Positions 19,193-27,883 of a DNA stretch of 64,000 nt are shown here, in pieces. The DNA is from Heliobacterium chlorum (GTDB lineage Bacteria; Bacillota; Desulfitobacteriia; Heliobacteriales; Heliobacteriaceae). The number at the start of each line of letters is the position of its first letter. Positions within the stretch are counted from its first letter, which is position 1. The notes under the pieces were generated by a model, which worked only from the letters and a program-made list of their open reading frames with translations, had not been told where the DNA came from and searched no databases. The DNA lies in contig NZ_JACVHF010000001.1 in NCBI RefSeq assembly GCF_014502795.1, positions 248,001-312,000 on the forward strand. Direction: 5' to 3'. The translations under genes were made by a program, and so were the position numbers.

Positions 19193-19221
19193 TTGCAGCC
19201 CGGTGGAGGCTGTGCTATATT
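19193..19221 (+). promoter_or_regulatory. Candidate promoter of the aroF leader
   Basis: TTGCAG (19193-19198), 17-nt spacer, TATATT (19216-19221) preceded by TGC (extended -10). It lies just after the trpA stop. Confidence 0.65.
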
Positions 19222-19227
19222 GATAAA

Positions 19228-19403
19228 TGTAGGACGATCCATTCCTAGGGAATGGATATGTAGAATGGGTTTTCATGGTCTTGTGGTGATGAATCCGCGT
19301 TGACGGATTCACTTGTAGGAAAGTTAAAGGGTGTAGCACGGAAGTATGGCAGGAGTTAATGTAGGCTTTAGAAGGTACTCCACCAGCTGGGGTACCTTTT
19401 TGT
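19228..19403 (+). ncRNA. Structured aroF leader with terminator, candidate attenuator
   Basis: Holds two clean hairpins: ATCCATTCC / GGAATGGAT at 19237-19257, and TGAATCCG / CGGATTCA at 19290-19311. A 10-bp terminator stem lies at 19372-19398 with a T5 tail. UGUAG occurs five times (19228, 19259, 19314, 19332, 19360), mostly beside hairpins. TGG-GGAGT (19347-19356) can pair with ACTCC-CCA (19377-19385), which would block the terminator. No T-box or known riboswitch consensus is recognised. Confidence 0.6.
19372..19403 (+). terminator. Terminator at the end of the aroF leader
   Basis: AAGGTACTCC (19372-19381) pairs with GGGGTACCTT (19389-19398), 7-nt loop, then T-rich. It lies 80 nt before aroF. 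Confidence 0.82.
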
Positions 19404-19481
19404 CTTCTTATCAGCCCTTTTGCTGCGTTTGCCCGACCTTCCTACCGGACAAATTATGTAAAGGATTAAGGGAGGAAAATC

Positions 19482-20495
19482 ATGATTATTGTGATGAAGC
19501 GGGGAGCGTCGGCCCAAGAAATTGAATCGGTCTGCCAGCGCCTGCAAAAGGAAGGATTTTCGATTCACATGTCCGAAGGCGTTGAAAAAACAATCATCGG
19601 TGCTGTCGGTGATAAATCCCGGGTAGTCATCTCCAACTTGGAAGGTCTAGACGGTGTGGAAAAAATCGTACCGGTGTTGCAGCCCTACAAACTCGCTGGC
19701 CGCGACTTCCGGCAAGAAGATACAGTGATTCGAATCGGTGATGTGGAGATCGGCGGCGGTCAGATCCAGGTCTTCTCCGGTCCTTGTGCGGTGGAGAGTT
19801 GGGAACAACTGCTCGAGGCGGCCCTCGCCGTCAAAAAGGCTGGCGCTCGTATCCTCCGTGGCGGCGCCTTCAAACCTCGTTCGTCCCCATACGCCTTCCA
19901 GGGTCTCGAAGAGCAAGGGTTGAAGCTCTTGGCTCGGGCTCGCGAGGAGACGGGCCTGTTAATCGTGACGGAAGTCATGGATCCCCGCAGCATCGATCTG
20001 ATCGCTGAGTACAGCGATATCCTGCAGGTCGGCGCCCGGAACATGCAAAACTTTCACCTGCTCCGGGAACTGTCCAAGATCAATAAGCCGATCCTCTTAA
20101 AACGGGGCCTGTCGGCGACGATCGAAGAGTGGCTGATGGCTGCCGAATACATCATGTCCGGCGGCAACTACGACGTTATTCTCTGCGAACGAGGGATTCG
20201 GACTTTTGAGACGGCTACCCGGAACACCTTAGATTTGAGTGCCATTCCCGTCATCAAGAGCTTGAGCCACCTGCCGATTATCGTCGATCCGAGCCACGGC
20301 TGTGGAAAATGGCAGCTAGTCCGTCCCATGTCTATGGCCGCACTGGCCGCTGGTGCTGACGGCCTCATGATCGAGGTCCATCCCAACCCGGCAGAAGCGC
20401 TCTGTGATGGTCCCCAATCGCTCAAGCCTCATAAGTTCGTCTCCTTGATGGATGAACTACGAGGAGTGGCTGGATTAATGGGTAGAACCATTTAA
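19482..20495 (+). CDS. aroF: DAHP synthase (3-deoxy-7-phosphoheptulonate synthase, type I-beta)
   Basis: 337 aa. First enzyme of the shikimate pathway, joining PEP and erythrose 4-phosphate. A ferredoxin-like regulatory domain (about 1-75) precedes the KDO8P-synthase-like barrel with [50 protein letters not shown] and DPSHGCGK. The N-terminal domain is a known feedback site in this subtype. AGGGAGG precedes ATG 19482. It leads the aroF-pheA-tyrA-aroA group behind its own attenuator-like leader. Confidence 0.97.
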   Translation: MIIVMKRGASAQEIESVCQRLQKEGFSIHMSEGVEKTIIGAVGDKSRVVISNLEGLDGVEKIVPVLQPYKLAGRDFRQEDTVIRIGDVEIGGGQIQVFSGPCAVESWEQLLEAALAVKKAGARILRGGAFKPRSSPYAFQGLEEQGLKLLARAREETGLLIVTEVMDPRSIDLIAEYSDILQVGARNMQNFHLLRELSKINKPILLKRGLSATIEEWLMAAEYIMSGGNYDVILCERGIRTFETATRNTLDLSAIPVIKSLSHLPIIVDPSHGCGKWQLVRPMSMAALAAGADGLMIEVHPNPAEALCDGPQSLKPHKFVSLMDELRGVAGLMGRTI

Positions 20496-20682
20496 CAGTG
20501 GCTATGGCTTATTCATGGTAACCTATATGCTGAATCCTGAGATGATCGGTTCTTGGCATTAGCTGAGAAGATAGTCCTTGGCATCTGATTTAATAGACCT
20601 GTCGATAAACTATTTGTCTGAATTCTTACTTTGAGGTAAAGTATTAGCATAGGATTTTGAACATATAGGATAGGGAGATTCT

Positions 20683-21549
20683 ATGACTGATGTAAAATCG
20701 AAACTGGCAGGCTCCGTCCAGGGGCCTGTCGGTTACCTTGGGCCTGAGGGAACGTTCAGCGATGAAGCGGCTCAGGCTTTTTTTTTACCGGAAACGCCAC
20801 GGAGACCTTACAGCACCATACCCATGGTCTATGAGGGATTAAACCGTTGGGAAATCGATGCCGCTGTACTGCCCATCGAAAACTCCATTGAAGGCGCCGT
20901 CAATCAAACCCTCGATGCATTGATTGAAAACCCGGGGCTCTTTATCGTCGGCGAGATCATCCTCCCGGTGCGCCATCACTTCCTCGTTCCGCCTGATGTA
21001 GACTGGACGGAAGTTACCGAAGTCTATTCCCACCCGCAACCGTTAGCCCAATGCCGTCACTTTCTGGAAAACCGTCTTCCCAACGCCCAGGCGACGGCAA
21101 CGAACTCGACGGCCGAAGGGGCCAAAAAAGCGCTGCAGGTTTCAACGGCAGAATCGCCGAAAGGGGCCATCGCTTCTGAGTTTGTGGCGATGACATACGG
21201 GCTGGAGATTGCTGTTCGCGATGTGCAGAGTCGTCCGAACAACAAGACCCGCTTTGTCGTTGTCGGTCGGCAGCTTACCGAGCCGACAGGCAACGATAAA
21301 ACTTCCATCGTCTGCGCCCTTCCCAGCGATCGACCGGGCGGACTTTATGAGATTCTCAGGGAGTTTGCTGAACGGGAGATCAATTTGAGCCGCATCGAAT
21401 CGAGACCGACCAAGTATGAACTCGGTCAATACCTCTTTTTCATCGACTGTGCCGGCCATCAGCGCGATCGGAAAGTATCGGAAGCGCTAAACGCGATCGG
21501 CCGTTTCACCATTTTAACGAGAGTATTGGGAAGTTATGTCCGGGGGTGA
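20683..21549 (+). CDS. pheA: Prephenate dehydratase
   Basis: 288 aa. The two-lobed dehydratase domain starts VGYLGPEGTFSDEAA and contains ENSIEGAVN and NKTRFVVVG with the catalytic Thr region. An ACT domain (about 205-285) contains GGLYEIL and the phenylalanine-binding motif ESRPTK. No chorismate mutase domain is fused. A run of T encodes three Phe near residue 30. A 187-nt gap precedes it, with GGGAGA before ATG. Confidence 0.96.
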   Translation: MTDVKSKLAGSVQGPVGYLGPEGTFSDEAAQAFFLPETPRRPYSTIPMVYEGLNRWEIDAAVLPIENSIEGAVNQTLDALIENPGLFIVGEIILPVRHHFLVPPDVDWTEVTEVYSHPQPLAQCRHFLENRLPNAQATATNSTAEGAKKALQVSTAESPKGAIASEFVAMTYGLEIAVRDVQSRPNNKTRFVVVGRQLTEPTGNDKTSIVCALPSDRPGGLYEILREFAEREINLSRIESRPTKYELGQYLFFIDCAGHQRDRKVSEALNAIGRFTILTRVLGSYVRG

Positions 21550-22699
21550 ACTCCTAGAAATGATGCAGCTCTTCGCCCTTTCGCCAATCAAACGAGTGGC
21601 CATCATCGGATTGGGTCTGATCGGCGGTTCTTTGGGTATGGCCTTGACTCAGGGACGTATCGTTGAAGAAGTCATCGGTTTTGACCAAGAGGAAGAAGCC
21701 CTCTCCTTAGCCTTGTCCACACAGACCGTTCACCGTGTAGAAAGAAACATGGCTGAGGCAGTCCAAAATGCCGATCTGGTGATCATGGCCACTCCGGTGT
21801 GCACCTACCCATCGATCGTGACAACCATCAAGAACTCCCTTCGCCCGGGAACGATCGTGACTGATGTCGGTTCCACGAAAGCTTGGGTTATGGACCAAAT
21901 GAAACGGTTGCTTCCGGAGGGAATCGCCTTTGTAGGCGGTCACCCCATGGCCGGCTCTGAAAAAAAAGGCATCCGAGGAGCTGATCGCTATCTGCTCGAA
22001 AATGCCGTCTATGTGCTCACCCCCGATAGGGATACGGTACCTGAAGCTATCGATGCGGTTGAAGCGATCATGTGTGCAGTCGGTGCCCGGGTCCTTAAAC
22101 TATCCCCATCGGAACATGACCAGATGGTCGCCGTGGTGAGCCATCTTCCCCATATGGTGGCGGTGGCGCTCGTGGAAACTTTGAGCGAAGTCGCGAAGAG
22201 TTTTCCCCAGGCGTCCATGTTGGCCGCCGGCGGTTTTCGGGATACGACCCGTGTCGCTGCGGGAGATCCACGCATGTGGGTCGATATCGCCAAGACAAAC
22301 CGGGAACCGCTTCTACATACGATCGGCCTATTTCGCCAGGCGCTGGACCGGCTCGAATCGGAAATCGGAGGCTGCAGTTCCGATGGCACCGACCAGATAG
22401 CAGCCCTGCAAAGCACCTTGAGCCATGCCCGGGATGTGCGCCTGGCGATTCCCGGTAAAGCGAAAGGGGTGCTGCCGGGCATTCACGAAGTGGTCGTCAC
22501 CGTTCCGGATAAACCGGGCGTCATCGGCAACATGGCTCGAATTCTCGGTGAAGCGGGGATCAACATCGCCGACATCGAAATCCTTCGGGTTCGTGAGCGA
22601 GACGGCGGCACGATCCGGATCGGTTTTTATGAAGCAGAAGAAGCCGATCGGGCCGTGGAAGTGCTCGCTGCCTCGGCGGTTATCGTCAAGCGGCTCTAA
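21536..22699 (+). CDS. tyrA: Prephenate dehydrogenase with C-terminal ACT domain
   Basis: 387 aa. The Rossmann fold with VAIIGLGLIGGSLGMAL binds NAD; GGHPMAGSEKKG and HDQMVAVVSHLPHMVA form the active site. An ACT domain at about 315-387 (VTVPDKPGVIGNMARILGEAGINI) probably senses tyrosine. It overlaps the end of pheA by 14 nt when ATG 21536 is used. ATG 21560, about 11 nt after GGGGGTGA, is an equally good start and would remove the overlap. Confidence 0.95.
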   Translation: MSGGELLEMMQLFALSPIKRVAIIGLGLIGGSLGMALTQGRIVEEVIGFDQEEEALSLALSTQTVHRVERNMAEAVQNADLVIMATPVCTYPSIVTTIKNSLRPGTIVTDVGSTKAWVMDQMKRLLPEGIAFVGGHPMAGSEKKGIRGADRYLLENAVYVLTPDRDTVPEAIDAVEAIMCAVGARVLKLSPSEHDQMVAVVSHLPHMVAVALVETLSEVAKSFPQASMLAAGGFRDTTRVAAGDPRMWVDIAKTNREPLLHTIGLFRQALDRLESEIGGCSSDGTDQIAALQSTLSHARDVRLAIPGKAKGVLPGIHEVVVTVPDKPGVIGNMARILGEAGINIADIEILRVRERDGGTIRIGFYEAEEADRAVEVLAASAVIVKRL

Positions 22700-22736
22700 G
22701 TACAATACTTGTGAATAAAAGAGGAGATTCTTTGCT

Positions 22737-24050
22737 ATGCATGAATCCCACCAGATAGTAAGCATCACTCCCGGCGGTTCCCTTCGCGGGGAGACAGAAG
22801 TTCCTGGTGACAAATCGATCTCTCACCGGGCCGTCATGTTTGGCGCCTTGGCGAAGGGAACGACGCGAGTCCATCGCTTTCTTCCCGGTCAAGATTGCCT
22901 TTCCACCATCGACTGTTTTCGCAAACTAGGTGTTTCCATCGAGATGCCAGGACCGACAGAAGTCCTCGTTCATGGTAAGGGTTTGAAGGGATTGCAGGAA
23001 CCAGCCGATATTCTCGATGTAGGTAACTCGGGAACGACCTTGCGGCTGATCACCGGCATATTGAGCGGTCAGTCTTTTTTCTCCGTCCTGACTGGCGACG
23101 GATCGATCCGGCGGCGGCCCATGGCTCGAGTGACCAAGCCGCTGATCGAAATGGGAGCTGCCATTCGAGGGCGTGAAGGAGCGAACAAAGCTCCATTAGC
23201 CATCTATGGAACCGAGCGGCCCCTCAAAGCGATCCATTATCAAAGTCCTGTGGCCAGCGCCCAGGTCAAATCGGCCATTTTGCTGGCGGGCTTGTTCGCT
23301 GACGGTAAAACCCGGGTGACCGAGCCGTTGCTTTCCCGGGATCATACGGAACGGATGCTCTCGTCCTTTGGCGCGAAGTTAAACCGACTGGATCAAGGAT
23401 TGACGACAGAGATCGAAAGTTTCCCCAGTTTAAATGGGCAAGAGATTGAAGTTCCAGGCGACATCTCATCGGCCGCCTTTTTGCTCGTCGCTGCCAGCAT
23501 CGTCCCCGGTTCGGAACTCACCTTGCGCAATATCGGAATCAATCCTACTCGCGACGGCATTCTCGATGTTCTTCGCGAGATGGGTGCCAATCTCCATGTT
23601 GAAAATGAGCGTCTGGTCGCCGGTGAGCCGGTGGCAGACATCACCGTCCAAAGCGCATCGTTGAAAGGGACGACGGTCGGTGGTTCCATCATTCCCCGGT
23701 TGATCGATGAACTCCCCATCATCGCCGTGGCCGCTCTGTTTGCAGAAGGCACGACGATTATCAAAGACGCTGCTGAGCTTCGGGTTAAAGAAACGGATCG
23801 CATCGCCGTTTTAGCGGAAGAACTACGCAAACTTGGGGTGACCGTCGAAGAAACTCCCGATGGGATGATTATTCCGGGCAACCAACAAATTCAGGGCGGC
23901 ACTGTAGACAGCCACGGCGATCACCGTATCGCCATGTCTTTAGCCGTCGCCGGTCTCCTCGCCGCCGACGAGACGGTTATCCATGATGCCGCTTCCATCG
24001 ATGTGTCCTTTCCTGGCTTCGCCGCCACCCTGCAATCCCTTCGAAACTAG
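22737..24050 (+). CDS. aroA: 5-enolpyruvylshikimate-3-phosphate synthase
   Basis: 437 aa. [12 protein letters not shown] near the N-terminus, [43 protein letters not shown] and [13 protein letters not shown] are the conserved blocks for shikimate-3-phosphate and PEP. The segment LDVGNSGTT differs from the glyphosate-sensitive GNAGTAMRPL form, which places it in class II. AGAGGAGA precedes ATG. Confidence 0.97.
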   Translation: MHESHQIVSITPGGSLRGETEVPGDKSISHRAVMFGALAKGTTRVHRFLPGQDCLSTIDCFRKLGVSIEMPGPTEVLVHGKGLKGLQEPADILDVGNSGTTLRLITGILSGQSFFSVLTGDGSIRRRPMARVTKPLIEMGAAIRGREGANKAPLAIYGTERPLKAIHYQSPVASAQVKSAILLAGLFADGKTRVTEPLLSRDHTERMLSSFGAKLNRLDQGLTTEIESFPSLNGQEIEVPGDISSAAFLLVAASIVPGSELTLRNIGINPTRDGILDVLREMGANLHVENERLVAGEPVADITVQSASLKGTTVGGSIIPRLIDELPIIAVAALFAEGTTIIKDAAELRVKETDRIAVLAEELRKLGVTVEETPDGMIIPGNQQIQGGTVDSHGDHRIAMSLAVAGLLAADETVIHDAASIDVSFPGFAATLQSLRN

Positions 24051-24176
24051 GACTTTCAGGTCATTTATGGTAAAATATCCGGCAAGAAGAAGAATTTCTC
24101 TACTGGGACTACAAGCTCCTATTCGCTAAACCCCTAGCGATGTGGGCGGTAGACCCAGACTAAAGGAGTATGGTAC

Positions 24177-24854
24177 GTGACGAAAGCCGGAATCCAAGTG
24201 GCCATCGACGGTCCCGCAGGCGCAGGCAAAAGCACTGTCGCCCGGGAGGTAGCCCGTCGACTCGATTATCTCTATATCGATACGGGAGCCATGTACCGGG
24301 CACTGACATGGTTGGCCCTGCAAAAGGATATTGATTTAAACGATGAGTCTGCCTTATCCCTTCTTGCCGAAGCAACGGACATCCGCCTGTTGCCCGCCCT
24401 CGAAGGGCTGAAGGTGCTCATCAACGGTCAAGATGTGACCGATGCGATTCGCCTTCCTGAAGTATCGCGCCATGTTTCCCAAGTGGCTGCCGTTGCCGGT
24501 GTCCGGGTACCGATGGTGCGCTTGCAGCAGCGCCTCGCCGAGGAATGCGGTGTCGTCATGGATGGACGGGATATCTGTGCCTATGTCCTTCCAAGGGCAG
24601 AGGTTAAGATATTTCTGACCGCTTCCATTGAAGAGCGGGCCCGCCGGCGCTACCTCGAAATGTCGGCAAAAGGCGTCGACATCACCTTAGAACAGTTGCA
24701 AGCAGACATTGCACAGCGGGACAAAGAGGATGAATGCCGTGATGTAGCCCCCTTGGTCAAAGCGGAAGATGCCCAACTATTAGACACGACGGGTATGGAT
24801 AGGGAAGCAGTGGTTCAACAGGTTTTGCAGATGGTACATAAGGCGGGGGGCTGA
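24177..24854 (+). CDS. cmk: Cytidylate kinase
   Basis: 225 aa. P-loop GPAGAGKSTVAREVA, YIDTGAMYRA, MDGRDICAYVLP and the LID region RARRRYLEM. Phosphorylates CMP and dCMP. The start is GTG 24177 with AAAGGAG 8 nt upstream. The usual EMDGRDIGT reads VMDGRDICA here. The upstream 126 nt holds no recognised signal. In many Clostridia cmk sits next to plsC, ispH and rpsA, as here. Confidence 0.95.
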   Translation: MTKAGIQVAIDGPAGAGKSTVAREVARRLDYLYIDTGAMYRALTWLALQKDIDLNDESALSLLAEATDIRLLPALEGLKVLINGQDVTDAIRLPEVSRHVSQVAAVAGVRVPMVRLQQRLAEECGVVMDGRDICAYVLPRAEVKIFLTASIEERARRRYLEMSAKGVDITLEQLQADIAQRDKEDECRDVAPLVKAEDAQLLDTTGMDREAVVQQVLQMVHKAGG

Positions 24855-24861
24855 TCAGGCG

Positions 24862-25512
24862 ATGAGTGAGTTGACGCAACACCGGGAATTTGTCGCTTCG
24901 TCTTTTATGTACCGCTTCATTCGAGGAATGCTCATCTTCTTTTTTGCACGGATTTGCCGGTGGCGCCTGCAGGGACTTGAAAATGTCCCGAAAGATGGCC
25001 CCATCATCATGGCTTTTAATCATGCCTCAAACTGGGATCCGATGATTCTCGTCTGCGCCTCCCCGCGAAAAGTTCACTTTATGGCCAAGAAAGAATTGTT
25101 CGAGGTTCCTTTCGTAAGTTACATCGTGAATTTAGCTGGCTCATATCCGGTCGATCGGAGTAAAATGGGCCGTCAAGCCTTAAAGATGTCGATCGACATC
25201 CTCAATCAGGGTAAGGTGATCGGCATCTTCCCAGAGGGGACCCGAAGCAAGACCGGCGAAATGGGTGAAGCGAAGGCGGGTACCGTCATGATCGCCGCCA
25301 AAGCCGGAGCACCGATCGTCCCCGTGGGCTTGTATAACAGTCAAAACGTCTTTTCTGGCGGTTGGTTTCGTCCCGTTTCAGTCTGTTTTGGCTCGCCCAT
25401 CTATTTGAATTCGGATGGGGGAAAGCTGACGTCTAAAGACATGCATGAACTGTCGGAACAATTGATGACGACGATCGCTGCCTTGGTTCAGGATGCTAAA
25501 AAAATGTTATAA
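24862..25512 (+). CDS. plsC: 1-acyl-sn-glycerol-3-phosphate acyltransferase
   Basis: 216 aa membrane-associated enzyme that makes phosphatidic acid. A hydrophobic N-terminal helix (FIRGMLIFFFARI) precedes the HxxxxD motif in FNHASNWDP and the glycerophosphate site FPEGTRSKTG, with VPVGLYN after it. Seven nt after cmk, with GGCGATG context; probably co-transcribed. The last gene before a strong terminator. Confidence 0.94.
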   Translation: MSELTQHREFVASSFMYRFIRGMLIFFFARICRWRLQGLENVPKDGPIIMAFNHASNWDPMILVCASPRKVHFMAKKELFEVPFVSYIVNLAGSYPVDRSKMGRQALKMSIDILNQGKVIGIFPEGTRSKTGEMGEAKAGTVMIAAKAGAPIVPVGLYNSQNVFSGGWFRPVSVCFGSPIYLNSDGGKLTSKDMHELSEQLMTTIAALVQDAKKML

Positions 25513-25541
25513 AAAGTTCTGTAATCCATAAAAATTATGCA

Positions 25542-25597
25542 GTTGCCCTTTAGGGCTTTATTTAATGGTAAATAAAGCCCTAAAGGGCAACTTTTTT
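25542..25597 (+). terminator. Perfect 23-bp stem terminator
   Basis: 25542-25564 pairs without mismatch with 25569-25591 around an ATGG loop, followed by T6. It closes the aro-cmk-plsC transcript. The stem is unusually long for a terminator. Confidence 0.92.
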
Positions 25598-25725
25598 GTC
25601 CAAGGACAGGTATACCTTTTTCCAAAGAGGCTACGAATCAGAAAAATTCCTCCAACCATTGAAGACATGAAAAAAGAAGGGAGATTAAATACTGTTGATA
25701 GATGCCCCGGAGAGCGGTGAAAACT

Positions 25726-25788
25726 ATGAGTTATTTGGATCTAAAAGCAGGATTTCTTAGATTTATCACGAAAATAAAACCAGACTAA
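25726..25788 (+). CDS. Possible 20-aa leader peptide before ispH-rpsA
   Basis: ATG 25726 opens a 20-codon frame ending TAA 25788, only 17 nt before the ispH-rpsA start. A GGAGAGCGGTG site lies upstream at a usable distance. The peptide has charged and aromatic residues with no amino acid run that would suggest attenuation. It could be a chance frame. Confidence 0.3.
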   Translation: MSYLDLKAGFLRFITKIKPD

Positions 25789-25805
25789 CTCGGGGAGTGA
25801 TGGGA

Positions 25806-27803
25806 TTGCAAGTACTCCTGGCGGATCACGCTGGGTTTTGTTTTGGAGTTCAGCGAGCTCTTGATCTGGTTGAAGATGAAGTAAAACAGAAACAATGCGT
25901 GGCCACCTATGGGCCCCTCATCCACAACCCTCAGGTCGTTGAGCGACTAGCCCGGCAGGGGGTAAAGGTTTACGATGATTTGCAGGACCGTACACCGGCT
26001 CGTCTCGTCATTCGTTCCCATGGCGTAGGACCGGAAGTCTATCAAGAGGCCAACGAAAAAAACTTTCCCGTCGTCGATGCCACTTGCCCCTTTGTCAAAA
26101 AGGTACAAACCCTTGCCCAACGGTTTACCCAAGAGGGGTATCAAGTGGTGATTGCCGGAGACCGAAATCATCCCGAGGTACAAGGGATCTTGGCCTGGAG
26201 CGGCAGTAAAGCTTTTGTCGTGGCGAATGGAAAAGAAGCCGCCAGCCTGAAGCTTCAGGGTAAGGTGGCGTTAATCGCACAAACTACCCTCAAAGAGGCC
26301 ACCTTGCGGGAGATCGAACAGGCCTTGCGCGCTCAGCCCGTAGAACTGGAATTGCGTAATACCATCTGTGCTGCGACCGGCAACCGCCAAAAAGCAGCCC
26401 GTCAACTGGTAAATGAGGTTGACGTCATGGTGGTTGTAGGAGGACGCAACAGTTCGAACACGGTAAAATTAGCGCAGATTTGCCGGGACACAGGGGTTCC
26501 CACCTATCACATAGAAGAGGCTGCCGAACTTAAGCCCGAATGGTTTACGGGCAAGCAAAAAGCGGGGGTAACGGCGGGGGCTTCAACTCCCCGTTGGATC
26601 ATCGAGGAGGTAATTCAAAGAATGACCGAACTGAACCAGGAAAAGGAAACAGAATTTCAAGCACAAAATCAGGAAATTGCCGCAGAAGTTGAGGATATGG
26701 GCGAAAGCTTCGCCGAATCCTTGCGGATTTTCGAAGAAGGGGCTCCGAAAGAAGGCGGTCTTGTCACAGGAACCGTCGTTAAGGTTAGACAAGATGAAGT
26801 CCTCGTAGACGTAGGCGGCAAGTCGGAAGGTGTTATTCCCCTGCGGGAGTTAGCCACTCGCACCCCCGATTCGGCCGAAGGCATCGTTAAAGTGGGCGAC
26901 GAAGTGAAAGTGGTCATCGTCAAGGCCGAATCGGAAGACGGCAACATGATCCTCTCCCGCCGCCGGGCTATCGAACGGGAAAAAATCGTTCACATTCAAG
27001 AAGCAAAAGAAAATGACGAAATCGTCACCGGTGAAGTCATCGCCATCGTTAAAGGCGGTCTCCGCGTCGATGTGGGCGTCACCGGTTTCGTGCCGGCTTC
27101 CCAAGTCGATCGAGGCTATGTTGAGAACCTGGACAAATACATCGGCCAGACGCTGCGCATGAAAGTGATGGAAATCGATACTCGCCGGAACAACTGCGTC
27201 CTGTCGGCGAAAGCAGTACTGGAAGAAGAATACAAACAAGCTCGCGGTAAGACCTGGGAGGAATTGGCCGAAGGACAAACCCGCCGGGGTACTGTCCGCC
27301 GTCTCTCCGACTTTGGCGCCTTTGTCGACCTCGGTGGTGTAGACGGTCTGCTTCATATCTCGGAGATGTCCTGGGGACGCATCAAGCATCCTAGTGAAAT
27401 CGTCAAAGAAGGCGATGTCATCGATGTTTTCGTGCTGAAAGTAGACCGGGAGAAAGAAAAAGTCTCCCTTGGCCTCAAGCAGGTGCTTCCAAACCCCTGG
27501 GATAAAATCACCGAAAAATACCCCATCGACAGCATCATCACCGTCACCATCGTACGGCTCACTCCCTTTGGCGCTTTTGCCGAATTGGAGCCCGGCGTAG
27601 ACGGATTGATTCATATCTCCCAACTGGCTGACCGCCGGATCAATAAGCCCGATGAGGTCGTATCCGTAGGCGATCAGGTCAAAGTCAAAGTCCTCGATAT
27701 CAAAGAGGCCGAACGGCGCATCTCCTTGAGCATGCGTGCCGTCAAAGACGACGAAGCCAACGCCGAAGTCCAGGAATACCTGGCCAATCAAGACAATCAA
27801 TAA
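25806..27803 (+). CDS. ispH-rpsA: IspH (HMB-PP reductase) fused to ribosomal protein S1
   Basis: 665 aa fusion. Residues 1-275 are IspH, the 4Fe-4S last enzyme of the MEP isoprenoid pathway: cluster Cys12 (GFCFG), Cys94 (DATCPFV) and Cys188 (TICAATGNRQ), catalytic Glu124 in HPEVQG, and NSSNTVKL. A Glu/Gln-rich linker leads to four S1 RNA-binding repeats, about 317-385, 400-470, 485-560 and 570-645 (DFGAFVDLGGVDGLLHISE is the clearest). TTG 25806 is chosen because GGGGAG lies 8 nt upstream; GTG 25797 and ATG 25800 are too close to it. This fusion is known in Clostridia. It links isoprenoid supply with translation, by an unknown logic. Confidence 0.95.
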   Translation: MQVLLADHAGFCFGVQRALDLVEDEVKQKQCVATYGPLIHNPQVVERLARQGVKVYDDLQDRTPARLVIRSHGVGPEVYQEANEKNFPVVDATCPFVKKVQTLAQRFTQEGYQVVIAGDRNHPEVQGILAWSGSKAFVVANGKEAASLKLQGKVALIAQTTLKEATLREIEQALRAQPVELELRNTICAATGNRQKAARQLVNEVDVMVVVGGRNSSNTVKLAQICRDTGVPTYHIEEAAELKPEWFTGKQKAGVTAGASTPRWIIEEVIQRMTELNQEKETEFQAQNQEIAAEVEDMGESFAESLRIFEEGAPKEGGLVTGTVVKVRQDEVLVDVGGKSEGVIPLRELATRTPDSAEGIVKVGDEVKVVIVKAESEDGNMILSRRRAIEREKIVHIQEAKENDEIVTGEVIAIVKGGLRVDVGVTGFVPASQVDRGYVENLDKYIGQTLRMKVMEIDTRRNNCVLSAKAVLEEEYKQARGKTWEELAEGQTRRGTVRRLSDFGAFVDLGGVDGLLHISEMSWGRIKHPSEIVKEGDVIDVFVLKVDREKEKVSLGLKQVLPNPWDKITEKYPIDSIITVTIVRLTPFGAFAELEPGVDGLIHISQLADRRINKPDEVVSVGDQVKVKVLDIKEAERRISLSMRAVKDDEANAEVQEYLANQDNQ

Positions 27804-27833
27804 TCTCCATACCATCGACCGGACGGATCGTAG

Positions 27834-27860
27834 AAGCGGGACAGGTGCTGTCCCGCTTTT
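27834..27860 (+). terminator. Intrinsic terminator after ispH-rpsA
   Basis: AAGCGGGACA (27834-27843) pairs with TGTCCCGCTT (27849-27858), 5-nt loop, short T-run. It lies only 24 nt before topB, so some read-through may feed topB. Confidence 0.75.
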
Positions 27861-27883
27861 CCTGTCCCCTTGGGAGGCCGCCT

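Noticed and set aside
19222-19403. T-box riboswitch before aroF
   Set aside because: AGGGTGTAGCACGG at 19328-19341 recalls the T-box sequence, but the UGGN bulge, the AGUA/specifier-loop layout and stem I features are missing.
26850-27815. 321-codon reverse frame opposite the S1 repeats
   Set aside because: Long but antisense to four clear S1 domains; the Asp/Phe/His-rich protein is what their complement gives.
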